Assembly: GCF_963082655.1 (NCBI RefSeq)
Contig: NC_081554.1
Coordinates: forward strand, 62,756,820-62,820,819
Length of the DNA: 64,000 nt
From: Stomoxys calcitrans
Lineage: Eukaryota; Arthropoda; Insecta; Diptera; Muscidae
Direction: 5' to 3'
A model generated the notes under the pieces. It saw only the letters and a list, made by a program, of their open reading frames with translations. It made no database searches and was not told the DNA's origin. Position numbers and translations under genes: made by a program. Below are positions 43,951 to 54,143 of this stretch, in pieces (position 1 is the stretch's first letter; each line of letters opens with the position of its first letter).

Positions 43951-46308
43951 CATGTAAAAAGGCGTTAAGTTCGGCCGGGCCGAACTTTGGATACCCACCA
44001 CCTCGGGTATATATGTAAACCACCTTTCATCAAAATTCGGTGAATATTTCATATCTAAAAATAAACCGATCTGAACCATATACGACACGGATGTCGAAAA
44101 GCCTATGCCTAACATAAGTCACTGTGTCAAATTTCAGTGAAATCGGATATAAATGCGCCTTTTATGGAGGCACGACTTTAAATCGAGATATCGGTCTATA
44201 TGGCCGCTATATCCGAATCTGGAACGATTTGGGCCAAGTTGCAGAAACATGTCGAAGAGCCTAACACAAAGCACTGTCCCAAATTTCGGCGAAATCGGAC
44301 AATTAATGCCCCTTTTATGGGCCCAAAAAATTAAATCGACAGATCGGTCTATATGGCAGCTATATTCAAATCTGGACCGATCTGGGCAAAATTGAAGAAG
44401 GACGTCGAAGAGCCTAACTAAACTCACTGTCCCGAATTTCAGCGACATCGGACAATATAAAGGGTGATTTTTTTGAGGTTAGGATTTTCATGCATTAGTA
44501 TTTGACAGATCACGTGGGATTTCAGACATGGTGTCAAAGAGAAAGATGCTCAGTATGCTTTGACATTTCATCATGAATAGACTAACTAACGAGCAACGCT
44601 TGCAAATCATTGAATTTTATTACCAAAATCAGTGTTCGGTTCGAAATGTGTTCATTCACCGTAACGTTGCGTCCAACAGAATCTTTGAAAAAATACGGTC
44701 CAATGATTCCACCAGCGTACAAACCACACCAAACAGTGCATTTTTCGGGATGCATGGGCAGTTCTTGAACGGCTTCTGGTTGCTCTTCACTCCAAATGCG
44801 GCAATTTTGCTTATTTACGTAGCCATTCAACCAGAAATGAGCCTCATCGCTGAACAAAATTTGTCAAAATTTGAACACATTTCGAACCGAACACTGATTT
44901 TGGTAATAAAATTCAATGATTTGCAAGCGTTGCTCGTTAGTAAGTCTATTCATGATGAAATGTCAAAGCATACTGAGCATCTTTCTCTTTGACACCATGT
45001 CTGAAATCCCACGTGATCTGTCAAATACTAATGCATGAAAATCCTAACCTCAAAAAAATCACCCTTTATGAGCCTTTTATGGCCCCAAAACCTAAAACCT
45101 AGATATCGGTCTATATGGCAGCTATATCCAAATCTGGACCGATCTGTGTGGTATTGCAGAAGTATGTCAAGGGGCCTAACTTAACTCACTGTCCCGAATT
45201 TCGGCGACATCGGACAATAAATGAGCAATTTATGGGCCCAAAACCTTAAATCAAGAAATCAGTCTATATGGCAGCTATATTCATATCCGAACCGATCTGG
45301 GCCAAATTGAAGAAAGATGTCGAAGGGCCTAAGACTACTCACTTTCCCAAAACTTCAGCAAAATTGGATAATAAATGCGGCTTTTGTGGGCCTAAGACCC
45401 TAAATCGGAGGACCGGTCTATATGGCAGCTATATCCAAATCTGAGCCGATCTGGGCCAAATTGAAGAAAGATGTCGAAGGGCCTAAGATAACTCACTGTC
45501 CCAAATTTCATCTAAATCGGATAATAAATGTGGCTTTTCTGGGCCTAAAACCCTAAATCGGAGGATCGGTCTATATGGCAGCTATATCCAAATCTGGAGC
45601 GATCTGAGCCAAATTGACGAAGGATGTCGAAGGGTCCAATACAACTCACTATCCCAAATTTCATCAAAATCGGATAAAAAATGTGGCTTTTGTGAGCCTA
45701 AGACCCTAAATCGGATGATCGGTCTATATGACAGCTATATCCAAATCTGAACCGATCTAGGCCAAATTAACGAAGGAAGTCAATTGGCCTAACACAACTC
45801 ACTGTCCCAAATTTCATCTAAATGGGATAATAAATGTGGCTTTTATGGGCCTAAGACCCTAAATCGGAGGATCGGTCTATATGGCAGCTATATCGAAATC
45901 TGGACCGATCTGAGACAAATTGACGAAGGATGTCGAAGGGCCTAACACAACTCACTGTCCCAAATTTCATCAAAATCTGATAATAAATGTGGCTTTTATG
46001 GGCCTATGACCCTAAATCGGCGGATCGGTCTATATGGGGGCTATATCAAGATATAGTCCGATATAGCCCATCTTCGAACTTAACCTGCTTATGGACAAAA
46101 AAAGAATCTGTGTAAAATTTCAGCTCAATATTTCTATTTTTAAAGACTGTAGCGTGATTTCTGATTTCATGTCTAGATCGTCTTAGATTTTTACGCTGAT
46201 CAAGAATATATATATTTATATATATTTATAGGGTCGGAAATGGATATTTCGATGTGTTGCAAATGGAATGACAAAATGAATATACCCCTATCCCTCGGTG
46301 GTGGGTAT
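43951..46308 (-). mobile_element. Family A element, copy A4, with a deleted mariner inside
   Basis: Palindrome end first (AGTTCGGCCGGGCCGAACTT, 43968-43987), then GGATACCCACCACCTCGGG. About 11 units with GGTCTATATGGCAGCTATAT, CCAAATCTGGACCGATCTGG and CTCACTGTCCCAAATTTC. End block: GATCAAGAATATATATA, AAATGGATATTTCGATGTGT and GGTGGTGGGTAT|AA. The mariner element interrupts one unit at 44460-45066. The (GTCC)n tract is largely deleted. Confidence 0.87.
44460..45066 (-). mobile_element. Internally deleted Tc1/mariner element with 195-bp inverted repeats
   Basis: AAGGGTGATTTTTTTGAGGT at the left and its complement at the right, with TA at 44458-44459 and 45067-45068. The arms 44460-44654 and 44872-45066 are nearly perfect. 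Each arm encodes the transposase start (MNRLTNEQRLQIIEFYYQNQ), so the N-terminus occurs twice, on opposite strands. The middle (minus strand) holds only the first catalytic Asp region: MFSDEAHFWLNGYVNKQNC, GGIIGPYFFKD. The other catalytic residues are gone. The element cannot make transposase, but its ends look intact. Confidence 0.88.
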
Positions 46309-46390
46309 AAAAAAGTTTACTTAGCCAAACAACGGTTGAGATGGTATTAAGATGCCCACTCTAACCGATCAAAGTTGGCATAAGACATTT

Positions 46391-46520
46391 TTTATACCCA
46401 CCACCATAGGATGGGATGGGGTATACTAATCAAGTCATTGCGTAATCTAGTCATTGCGTAATCTAGTCATTCCGTAATCTTGTTATTCCGTTCCTGGAAA
46501 TATTGATTGAATGATGATTG
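46391..46520 (-). repeat. A/B ATACCC-end scrap with a 16-bp minisatellite
   Basis: TTTTATACCCACCACCATAG, GATGGGATGGGGTATAC, then three to four copies of TAATCTAGTCATTGCG made from the usual GTCATTCCGT segment of the A/B end. Confidence 0.7.
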
Positions 46521-46571
46521 ATACTACTGATCGTTATGACACCTTAAGTCGATATGGCAGTGTTCAACGGG

Positions 46572-46727
46572 AGGCCACCGTAGCGCAGAGGTTAGCATGT
46601 CCGCCTATGACGCTGCACGCCTGGGTTCGAATCCTGGCGAGACCATCAAAAAAAATTTTCAGTGGTGGTTTTTCCCTCCTAATGCTGGCAACATTTGTGA
46701 GGTATTATGACATGTAAAACTTCTCTC
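46572..46727 (+). mobile_element. SINE head (truncated) joined to a B scrap
   Basis: GGCCACCGTAGCGCAGAGGT (A box) and CCTGGGTTCGAATCCTGGCG (B box), then CCTCCTAATGCTGGCAACAT and TAAAACTTCTCTCC, where it stops. 46728-46802 is a minus-oriented family B scrap (TGTTATGACTTCCAATGATC). Confidence 0.8.
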
Positions 46728-46802
46728 CTGTTATGACTTCCAATGATCGTGCTAAGTATGGTTCATACAATTTTGTTCTATAACCCGCTATAGCTTCCAT
46801 AT

Positions 46803-47060
46803 AGGAAGAAGGAAGAGTTCAGTAGACTCGTTCTTGATCGAGTAGAGTTGCCGCTCTCTCCACGGAGGCTAAATATCTGGGCTTTATTCTTGACCAGAAA
46901 TTGAACTGGAGAAAAAACGTCGAGGAGAAAGTCAAACGGGATCTAAATGCGTTCTACACATGTCGCAACTCGGTGGCCAGGAGTTGAGGACTAAGGCCAA
47001 GTATGGTCCGGAGGATTTACACTGCTGGAGTTCACCCGATTATCACCTATGAGTAGAGAT
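46803..47060 (+). pseudogene. LINE-K, RT C-terminal part
   Basis: Reading across one stop gives LSTEAKYLGFILDQKLNWRK, VEEKVKRDLNAFYTCRNSV and RRIYTAGVHPIITYE, the KYLG/LD-x-K-L-xW and VxPxxxYG-type region of non-LTR RTs. It is cut off by an A-like fragment at 47061. Confidence 0.7.
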
Positions 47061-47385
47061 GTGTTTCTATCGGATAAATACCCAAGGCTTGGGTATTTAT
47101 TGGATAAACATCCAACCAAAGCTCACTGTGCCAATGTTCATCGAAATCGGGTAATAAATGGATGTCTTATAGCCTTAATACCCTATATCGGGAGATCGGG
47201 CGGCCTGTCTATAGGGCAGCTATATTCAAATATGGTCCAATCTGGACCACACTATCATAACTCACTGTGCCAAATTTCATCGAAATCGGATGAAAAATGT
47301 CCAATTTATCGCCTCAAGACTTTTCGTCTGGAGATCGGTCTATATAGCGGCTAAATATAACAAACTTCCGATTTTATGGGATCAG
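47061..47385 (+). mobile_element. A-like tandem-unit fragment with a 27-bp palindrome at its left edge
   Basis: Units with CCAAAGCTCACTGTGCCAAT, TCGAAATCGGGTAATAAATG and GATCGGTCTATATAGCGGC are related to family A but distinct. The perfect palindrome ATAAATACCCAAG-G-CTTGGGTATTTAT spans 47074-47100. It separates the two LINE-K parts. Confidence 0.65.
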
Positions 47386-48480
47386 CGGGTTAGGTTCATA
47401 TATAAAGAGTCATCAAAAATTGTTTGGACATGAAGTGCGCTGCGTTGAAGACTGGCCTCAATCTGAGGGAAATCCGCTGGCGTGAGACGACTACGTGACA
47501 TTGACGATGCTACGAACTATGTGCCGGGTGGATCTTTCTTCTATGGCGACTTGGAGGTTGTCTTCCCGGGGAGGGAGCACATAGACTTCTGGTTGGGTGC
47601 AGTGTGTTTCAGGGAGAGATTTTCGGGATCCTCAGGGTCTTGGATGTAATCCTGAATCAGGAGCGGCAGCCGATTTATGCGGACAGTCAGGCGGAGCGAA
47701 AGGCCCTGGCCGAGGTCAAGGCTTGTCGGGAGATGCAAGGAGCGTCTTGGACATTTAGGAGCTGCTGTCAGATATTGCTGGATTCCAGGCCATTAAGGGG
47801 TGGCGGAAAACGCAGCGGTTGACGAGCTGGCCAGGTTTTGATGGCGGATGGACTCTATGAGCGAGACGATTTTGTTGAACCCCCTCTGGGTTGGCTGTTT
47901 GGGATGGAGGATGCCTACTACGGCGAATGTGCTGACGCGGCGTGGGTTGGAGTTGTGGGCTGAAGGGTTGCCAAGGGCTTATGAATGAGGTTCTCCGGAA
48001 CGAGGACGTTGATTGTCCTTGAGCTGGGAAGGAGTTACCTCGGATTGTTGTTGGTTGTCCTGATTGGCCACAGAAACTTTATATCATTGACCTGCCTTTG
48101 GGCTTGGGAAGATGAGGATTTGCGGAGATTCTCATCCCCGCAAATTCTGGAGACGGTTTAGCATCTCTTGTGCCAGTGCTCTGCGATGACGGGGAGAAGG
48201 CGTAGAATGATCATCTCCTCACTGAGCTCTCTACAGGCTTTCGACCACCGAGTCATTCTGAAATTCAGCTAGGGTCTGGGATGGCCGGCGGAGCAGCTCT
48301 CTAGTCGGTGACATTGCTTTCGGTCTCTTTGCCGGCTTTACGTTTCTATTCACACTTTTCTAAAGGAATTCGTTTCTCTCTTCTCTCCCATTTCTTTCCT
48401 TCTAGGATGAACACAATGGACCAGAGGTCTCCGAGGGAAGCGGTTGGAAACTGCGTGTCCTTTAACCTTACCTAACGTTA
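47386..48480 (+). pseudogene. LINE-K, RNase H and C-terminal part, frameshifted
   Basis: Pieces: DVILNQERQPIYADSQAERK (Asp-Ser near the RNase H second acidic residue) then ALAEVKACREM, then GERDDFVEPPLGW-like and GMEDAYYGE. Frame changes occur near 47820 and later. A C-rich/H region near 48160-48190 (LCQCSAM) is the terminal finger. The 3' end is TTTAACCTTACCTAACG. It meets LINE-M tail-to-tail. Confidence 0.65.
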
Positions 48481-48980
48481 GGTTTAAGTGGCAGTCTGCC
48501 ATCAGACTCACTTAGACGTTTTCGTCCATTGTGATACCACAGGAACAGAAGAAGGAAGATGCCTTCTAGTTCCTATTGTTGGGCCATCTAGATCGCTTTA
48601 AAAAACCCATTAACTTGCGAATTTTCACATCCGCTAAAGCTGACAGTTTCTGAAAGAAATGAGAATCTGAAGTAGAACTCCTTCTGAGCACTAGTGCGGG
48701 ACACACATACAGAAGGTGTTCTATAGTCTCTATTTTTTCGATGTCCTCACAGCTTCTGCAAAAGTCGTTGCTGGCAACCTTCAGTCTGTCAGCATGTTTT
48801 TCTATTAGACAGTGACCTGTCTAGACGTACACAATGACTGAGACATCTGTTCTAGCCAATGACAGTAAAGCGGTAGACCTCTTCGAGTCTAGATTAGGCC
48901 ACATAGTATTGGAATGCTCACATCACCCTCTATTATTCGTTGCCCTTCAGGCCCGGTAGTGGAAACTTAGCTTACCTAAC
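48481..48980 (-). pseudogene. LINE-M 3' end, tail-to-tail with LINE-K
   Basis: On the minus strand: TGHCLIEKHADRLKVASNDF, CRSCEDIEKIE, EHLLYVCPALVLRRSS-like with stops and shifts, SHFFQKLSALADVKIRKLMG. This is the H-A-x-R...C-x2-C...H-x-L-x-x-C-P-A end domain common in jockey-like LINEs with RNase H. The 3' end reaches AACGTTAGGT, forming ACCTAACGTTAGGT with the LINE-K end. Confidence 0.65.
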
Positions 48981-49403
48981 CTATATGCAATATAAACTGT
49001 TCTCCCTATTTGACATCTTGAACCCTTAGAAGCCTCAATTATCATCCGATTGGACTAAAATTTTGCGTGGAATATTCTGTTATGATTTCCAGCAATCGTG
49101 CTAAATATGGTATGAATAGGTGTTTTACCTGATATATGTATCCAGATTTGACATCTTGACTCCCTAATAGCCGCATCCATTATATGAATTCTTCAAATCG
49201 GTCTAAAATCATATAAGCTAAACTTCCTATTAACCTTCTGCGGGCCCAAGAAACTTTAAATTGTACATGCTTTGGCAAAAATTTAGGCACAGTACAACTA
49301 TGTCCTCTAACTAAGCAGTTTTTATCAGAATGCATGGTTTGAACTTAGCAGGCTAAAGGTCTTTTAAGTAGCGTTAGAGTGCATAACAAGCTTTTTACTA
49401 GCT
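48981..49403 (-). mobile_element. B-like fragment and unassigned sequence
   Basis: 48985-49230: TTTGACATCTTGAACCC, TTATCATCCGATTGGACTAA, TTCTGTTATGATTTCCAGCA match a divergent family B in minus orientation. 49231-49403 is unrecognised. Confidence 0.55.
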
Positions 49404-49791
49404 TAGAGTAGAGTAGAGTAGAGTAGAGTAGAGTAGAGTAGAGTAGAGTAGAGTAGAGTAGAGTAGAGTAGAGTAGAGTAGAGTAGAGTAGAGTAGAGTA
49501 GAGTAGAGTAGAGTAGAGTAGAGTAGAGTAGAGTAGAGTAGAGTAGAGTAGAGTAGAGTAGAGTAGAGTAGAGTAGAGTAGAGTAGAGTAGAGTAGAGTA
49601 GAGTAGAGTAGAGTAGAGTAGAGTAGAGTAGAGTAGAGTAGAGTAGAGTAGAGTAGAGTAGAGTAGAGTAGAGTAGAGTAGAGTAGAGTAGAGTAGAGTA
49701 GAGTAGAGTAGAGTAGAGTAGAGTAGAGTAGAGTAGAGTAGAGTAGAGTAGAGTAGAGTAGAGTAGAGTAGAGTAGAGTAGAGTAGAGTAG
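49404..49791. repeat. TAGAG pentanucleotide satellite, about 77 perfect copies (388 bp)
   Basis: Uninterrupted (TAGAG)n from 49404 to 49791; I saw no variant unit. It abuts an A-like array on the right. The 144-codon minus frame (repeating STLLY) is only its translation. Confidence 0.97.
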
Positions 49792-49794
49792 AAG

Positions 49795-50160
49795 TCAATA
49801 TGGCAGCTATATTCAAATATTGTCTAATATGGACCATATTTGCATGGGAGGCTTAAAACAACTCACTGTGCCTAATTTCACCGAAATCGTTTAATATATT
49901 GGTCTGTTACAAGACCCAAAATCGCCCTATCGGTGGAAGCATTATGTAAATATGGTCCGATATGTGCCACATTCGGGCCGATATGGGCCATATTCGGATT
50001 GAATATATAATAAACATTTTGCAATGCAACTTTTACGGGCTTAAGACCCGACATCGTCACATCGGTTTATATGGCATCTAAATCCAAATATAGTCCGGTT
50101 TGGCCCATTCAGGAACCTGCGGGTAAGAAAAAAACGAGTTTCATCTCAATATCCCAATTT
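49795..50160 (-). mobile_element. A-like tandem-unit fragment
   Basis: TATGGCAGCTATATTCAAAT, AACAACTCACTGTGCCTAAT and CGGGCTTAAGACCCGACATC belong to a divergent family A subtype. The end (TCAGGAACCTGCGGGTAAG) fits the ATACCC-proximal unit. No palindrome end. Confidence 0.65.
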
Positions 50161-50162
50161 TT

Positions 50163-51042
50163 ACACCCTCCACCATAGGATGGGATATACTAATTTCGTC
50201 ATTCTGTTTGTAACTCCTCGAAATATTCGCCTAAGACCCTATAAAGCCATGACATTTTAATCGCCATGACATTTTAAGTCGATCTAGCCATGTCCGTCCG
50301 TCTGTTCGTCCGTCTGCCTGTCGAAATCACGCTAACATTGAAAGGAGTAAAGCTAGCCATTTGAAATTTTACACAAATTCTTTTTATTAGAGTAGTTCGG
50401 TTGGCATTGAAAATGGGCCATATCGGTCCATGTTTTGATATTGCTCCCATATAAACCGATCTTGGATCTTGACTTTTTTAGCCACTGGAGGGTGCAATTC
50501 TTATCCGATTTGGCTCAAATTTTGCATGAAGCGTTTTGTTATGATTTCCAACAACTGTCCTAAGTATGGCTGCAATCAGTCCATAACCTGATATAGCTGT
50601 AATATACAACGATCGGGGTTTTGAATTTTTGAGCCTCTAGAGGGCGCACTTCTTATCCGATTTGGCTTAAATTTTGCATGAAACGTTCATAACCTGATAT
50701 ACAATAGCTGCCGTATAAACCGATCATGAAACTTACCTGTTTGGGCGCAATTCTTATCTTATTTGGCTGAAATTTTGTACAACGTCTTTTTCCATGACCT
50801 TCAATATACGTGTCAAATAGGTCTGAATCAGTCCTTAGCCTGATGCAGCTCCCCTTTAAACCGATCTCCTTATTTTACTTCTTTTTCGAACATAGACTTT
50901 TTTTACACATAGACTTCTGCTGTAGTCTCCAACACTCAATGCAATTAGCATAGCAATTCGTTTCTCTTATCCTTTGTTTGTCTAAAAAGAGATACCGGGT
51001 ATGTAAGATTCGGCCCGGCCGAACTTAGCACACTTTAACTTG
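50163..51042 (-). mobile_element. Family B element, copy B10
   Basis: TT|ACACCCTCCACCATAGGATG at the left; right end TTCGGCCCGGCCGAACTTAG, then CACACTTTAACTTG|TT. About five units. CATGTCCGTCCGTCTGTTCG near 50290. A deletion shortened the last unit: TACCGGGTATGTAAGATTCG instead of the longer TCGACAAATGCG version. Beyond it, 51046-51137 is an inverted A-end scrap (GACGGACACATGCACAGACA). Confidence 0.82.
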
Positions 51043-51137
51043 TTAAGAACTGTAGGGTGATTACAGCTGACGGACACATGCACAGACACATGGACATCTT
51101 AAAATCATCTTAAAATTTTACGACGATCAGAAATATT

Positions 51138-52650
51138 AATCCGCCCCAAGCCATTATGTATCGGCTTGTTGTGCTTTCTAAATACTAAAAAACGGTAACC
51201 TAGAAAAAGAAAATCTAAATTAGGAATTCGGTGCTACTAACAAAATCCTTAATTGTTTTCCATGCCACTCCCCTAAGTTGGTTCATGTTTGGTATAGTGT
51301 CCCTACCTTAGTGCCGATATCTGTTAGAGGCGAAAGACGGGCAATGACAAAGGATATGCTCCAACGTCTCAATCTTCCCGCATGCCCTACACATGCTATC
51401 ACTTGCCGCACCGATTTTCTATAAGTGAGCTCGTAGTTCTATGTGTCCCGTTATGATAGCAATTGCTATACTGACCTCCTTCTTGCTTCCTTGAGTAATA
51501 GCCTCGTCTTCTCACGATCTGGATACCCCCATAGGATTTTCGTCATCCTATTGACCGTTTTGCTGTTCCACAATGTTGCATGCGCATTCGTCGCCCACTC
51601 CCTTAACTCGAACTGCGTCGACCCGAAAGGCTTAGGGTTAACCAAGTTTATTGACATCAGTACTCTGGTCATCACCGCCAAATCATCTGACCTTTCATTC
51701 CCCCATACTCCGTTATAGCCCGGCATTCAAACGATGCGGATTTTGTCATCCTCATAGTAGGCGTTAATCTCCTTCTTACACTGCAAGACTGTTCGTGACC
51801 TTACCGTCCTGGTTGTTATTGCCCTTATGGCAATTTTACGGTCGGTAAAGAAGTTCACACTCGACGTTCTCGCGTTAGTACCACACCACCTCACGTAATC
51901 CGTGATCGCCCGAAACTCAGCCTGCAGGACCGTATTATGGTCAGGCATTCTAGAACAGATCTCAGTCCCTAGGTTCTCATTGTAGACCCCCAGGCCCATT
52001 CCGTCTTCTAGCGTTGATCCATCCGTGTAACACGATCTTCTAGATGGCAATACTAGGGTTCCGTCAATCCAAGACTGTGCCGATGGCAGCAATGCCTCGC
52101 ACTCGACCTCAAGGTACATCTCAGGTATCCCATCGGATACCTCTTCCCTTCCTTCCAGGTTTCCTATCGTCGCCTAGATTATACCGCGATGGTATGAGCT
52201 GCTCTCATCCTTAATCCATTTTCCCATTGCTTAAAGTCTCATAGCCGCAGTGGCTGCCTCACACTTAATCTGTATGTCAATGGGTCGGTTATCTGGAATA
52301 GTCTCCAGGACCCTAGTGGGCGTGGTAATCATCGCTCCGCTTATGCCAAGACAACATGTTTTTTGAAACTGTGATTTGGTCCTTATGTTGCACTTTCTCC
52401 ACAGCAATCCATCAAACTACTGAGGCGTAAGTAAGTATTGGTCTTATCACGCGCCTGTAGAGCCAGTGGACTATTCTCGTATTCAGGCCCCATTTCGGGC
52501 CGTAAGCTCGAGCCTTTTAAGTATGCTCCTGAATCTGTGAGCCTTTTAAGTATGCTCCTGAATATGACACTTCCAATTTCAAGATCACACCCAAGTATTT
52601 GACCTTGTCAGATATCAAAATGGTGGTGCCTCGTGATCAGGCATATTTCT
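51138..52650 (-). pseudogene. LINE-J copy J4: RT end, RNase H, finger, many lesions
   Basis: Minus strand: RT end NTRIVHWLYRRVIRPILTYA (about 52480-52420); RNase H start at 52119-51727 with ECEALLPSAQSWIDGTLVLP, SCYTDGSTLEDGMGLGVYNE and VLQAEFRAITDYVRWCG; then MPGYNGVWGNERSDDLA (51726); end KIGAASDSMCRACGK, CHCPSF and NQLRGVAWKTIKDFV. The first catalytic Asp (YTDGS) is visible. The 3' UTR begins TTAGATTTTCTTTTTCTAGG, with no A insertion. A 30-bp direct duplication (GAGCCTTTTAAGTATGCTCC) lies at 52510-52565. Confidence 0.8.
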
Positions 52651-52975
52651 GTTTCCCAATAAGTAAACAAAATTTGGGGACCCTAGTGAGTCCAGAGGAT
52701 CCATGGATTTTGTCAAAAATATTAAATATTTTTTTTTTAATTTTTTTTATCGCCGTTAACCTTGAGGTCAGTATCTCATTTATGAAACATTCTCAAATTT
52801 GCTTTTGTCAATAATATTCTCTACTTGCTATTTTAGTCACAACTGATAAACTTGGTTTAAGTATATCGTTAATCAAACCTACAATTCATGATTTTTTTTT
52901 TCAGTACTTTATATATTTTTTGTAACAAAATCCATTTAGTCTCTAATCTCTTATGACAACTATTTGCCTACTTAC
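52651..52975. other. 5' end region of the 32-kb intron
   Basis: A/T-rich, with T-runs near 52730-52750 and 52891-52900. The GTAAGTAGG donor is at 52975-52967 (minus strand). No repeat recognised. Confidence 0.6.
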
Positions 52976-53327
52976 CTCGACTCATCATGGTAACCTTATC
53001 GCGCAATACATTCAGCGTGTGTACTCGTCCATATTGCTCGAACAACGAGCGCAACTTAATTTCATCCCATGCCTTGGGAACTTGGCCCACAAACATTTTT
53101 ATCGTATCAGGATCTGGTTGTTCCTTGGAAAATTCATCAACCGCAGCGGGGTCTGAGGAACAATCCATGGGTGCGAAAGATGAGGCCAATGCCAAGTTAT
53201 CATTTGACGATGACATTTCGTTTGTAATGTCGTTTTCTAAATTAGCTTCACTATTGCCGGTGGTGTTGCTGCTGCCATTACCATTACCACCACCACCACC
53301 ACTGCCACTGCCACTGCCAGTAGTCAT
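52976..53327 (-). CDS. aret: Bruno/CELF-type RNA-binding protein, N-terminal exon (first half of RRM1)
   Basis: From ATG at 53327 the exon encodes 117 residues plus one nucleotide. Residues 4-22 are Gly/Ser/Asn low complexity; 23-70 are acidic and Ser-rich; RRM1 starts near 74 with [19 protein letters not shown]2 is MFVGQV (78-83). Then come helix LRSLFEQYG and strand [11 protein letters not shown]. It ends SR-G at a GTAAGT donor, completed by the exon at 20717. The exon 5' edge is 53343 after a CTTCTTCTCCGCAG acceptor, with TATCACTCTATCAACA before the ATG. The ATG context is good. No in-frame stop separates acceptor and ATG, so upstream coding exons are also possible. The [15 protein letters not shown] pattern is CELF; bru2 cannot be excluded. 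Confidence 0.88.
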
Positions 53328-53343
53328 TGTTGATAGAGTGATA
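53328..53343 (-). other. 5' part of the exon before the ATG, with splice acceptor
   Basis: Sixteen exon bases (TATCACTCTATCAACA) between a strong acceptor (pyrimidine-rich TTTTGTTTTTATTTATCTTC, then TTCTCCGCAG, in minus sense) and the ATG. 5' UTR if translation starts at 53327. Confidence 0.7.
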
Positions 53344-54143
53344 CTGCGGAGAAGAAGATAAATAAAAACAAAATAAATTCTATTATCTTTATGCAAACAC
53401 TAAAATTCAATTAGTTTGGGAACTGCTGTTGCCAGCCACCAACACCAACCACCCCCTGACTGACATATGTATGCCTGTTGCTGCCATATATACCCAATAT
53501 ATGCTGCTTTCCCTTACCGCATGTGGGCCACCTCATTTTGATTGGTGCTATTTTTGTCTCCCCAGGAACGCCTGCTCCAAGGGAGAGAGAGAGATATAAA
53601 CATTCATTTTGTATAAAACTTTTGCACCCAAGTCCTGTGTGCCTAACTTCATTAAACTTTTGCCGGAAACTCGCTGATGCATGAGAGTGTGTGTGTGTGA
53701 TTGTGTGCGTATAAAGTCAAATATGGTATTTGTATACAAGGGCGGGAGCTAAAGTTGTCCTGAAATGTGAATAAGGCCTGTCCTAAAACAGGCCTTATAG
53801 AATATGTTTAGGTCTTAGTCTTAAAGACTTGTGGAGGGGTTGCGATAGGCTCCACTAGCCGACCAACGACTGGCCTGGAGACTGTCAGATTCAAGTGTTG
53901 ATGACAAAACCGAACCTATATCATCTTCGCATATTTAGAATTTGTCTAGATCATCGACCTTCTCTGGCAAACCAATACGCTTTTTGAGGGTGTCCTATAA
54001 TAAAAGGCTCATCGCTCTCAGGTTTATTGAAAGGCTTGATGAGAGTGATCCTAAAAATCTTAGCTAAAAGGAGAGAGGCTTTCTTAATTGGGCTGCAAGA
54101 TTCGCTGCACAATCAAACCCAAAAGCTACAGGTCTAGATTAAA
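53344..54143. other. Upstream intron next to the exon; contains a perfect hairpin
   Basis: No repeat recognised in 53344-53760. ATAAGGCCTGT (53771-53781) and ACAGGCCTTAT (53788-53798) form an 11-bp perfect stem with loop CCTAAA. 53799-54140 may be a decayed coding repeat, but I cannot identify it. A GAGAGTGTGTGTGTGTG tract lies near 53683. Confidence 0.65.

Larger units (their letters stand above)
20800..52975 (-). other. aret: 32,176-bp intron splitting RRM1 of the Bruno-type gene
   Basis: The donor (minus strand) is CGAG|GTAAGTAGG at 52975 and the acceptor is ATGTAG|GA at 20800. Phase 1 on both sides fits exactly: AGT CGA G + GA TGC TGT gives S-R-G-C-C. Most of the intron is transposon-derived, in both orientations, with the longest repeat-free stretches near 20800-21729, 34956-36360 and 43154-43950. 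Confidence 0.85.

Noticed and set aside
44573..44992. 139-codon plus-strand ORF as a transposase
   Set aside because: Only the first ~25 codons are transposase; the rest is the antisense of the catalytic region and of the inverted arm.
46572..46660. True tRNA gene (A and B boxes)
   Set aside because: The same head occurs in eight copies followed by an unrelated body and tail, so it is a SINE; the cloverleaf is not complete.
49403..49837. 144-codon ORF of repeated STLLY
   Set aside because: It is only the translation of the TAGAG satellite; the frame is open because the unit lacks stops.
52987..53361. 124-codon plus-strand ORF
   Set aside because: Antisense shadow of the Bruno-type exon; its Pro/Leu runs come from the Gly/Ser codons on the minus strand.
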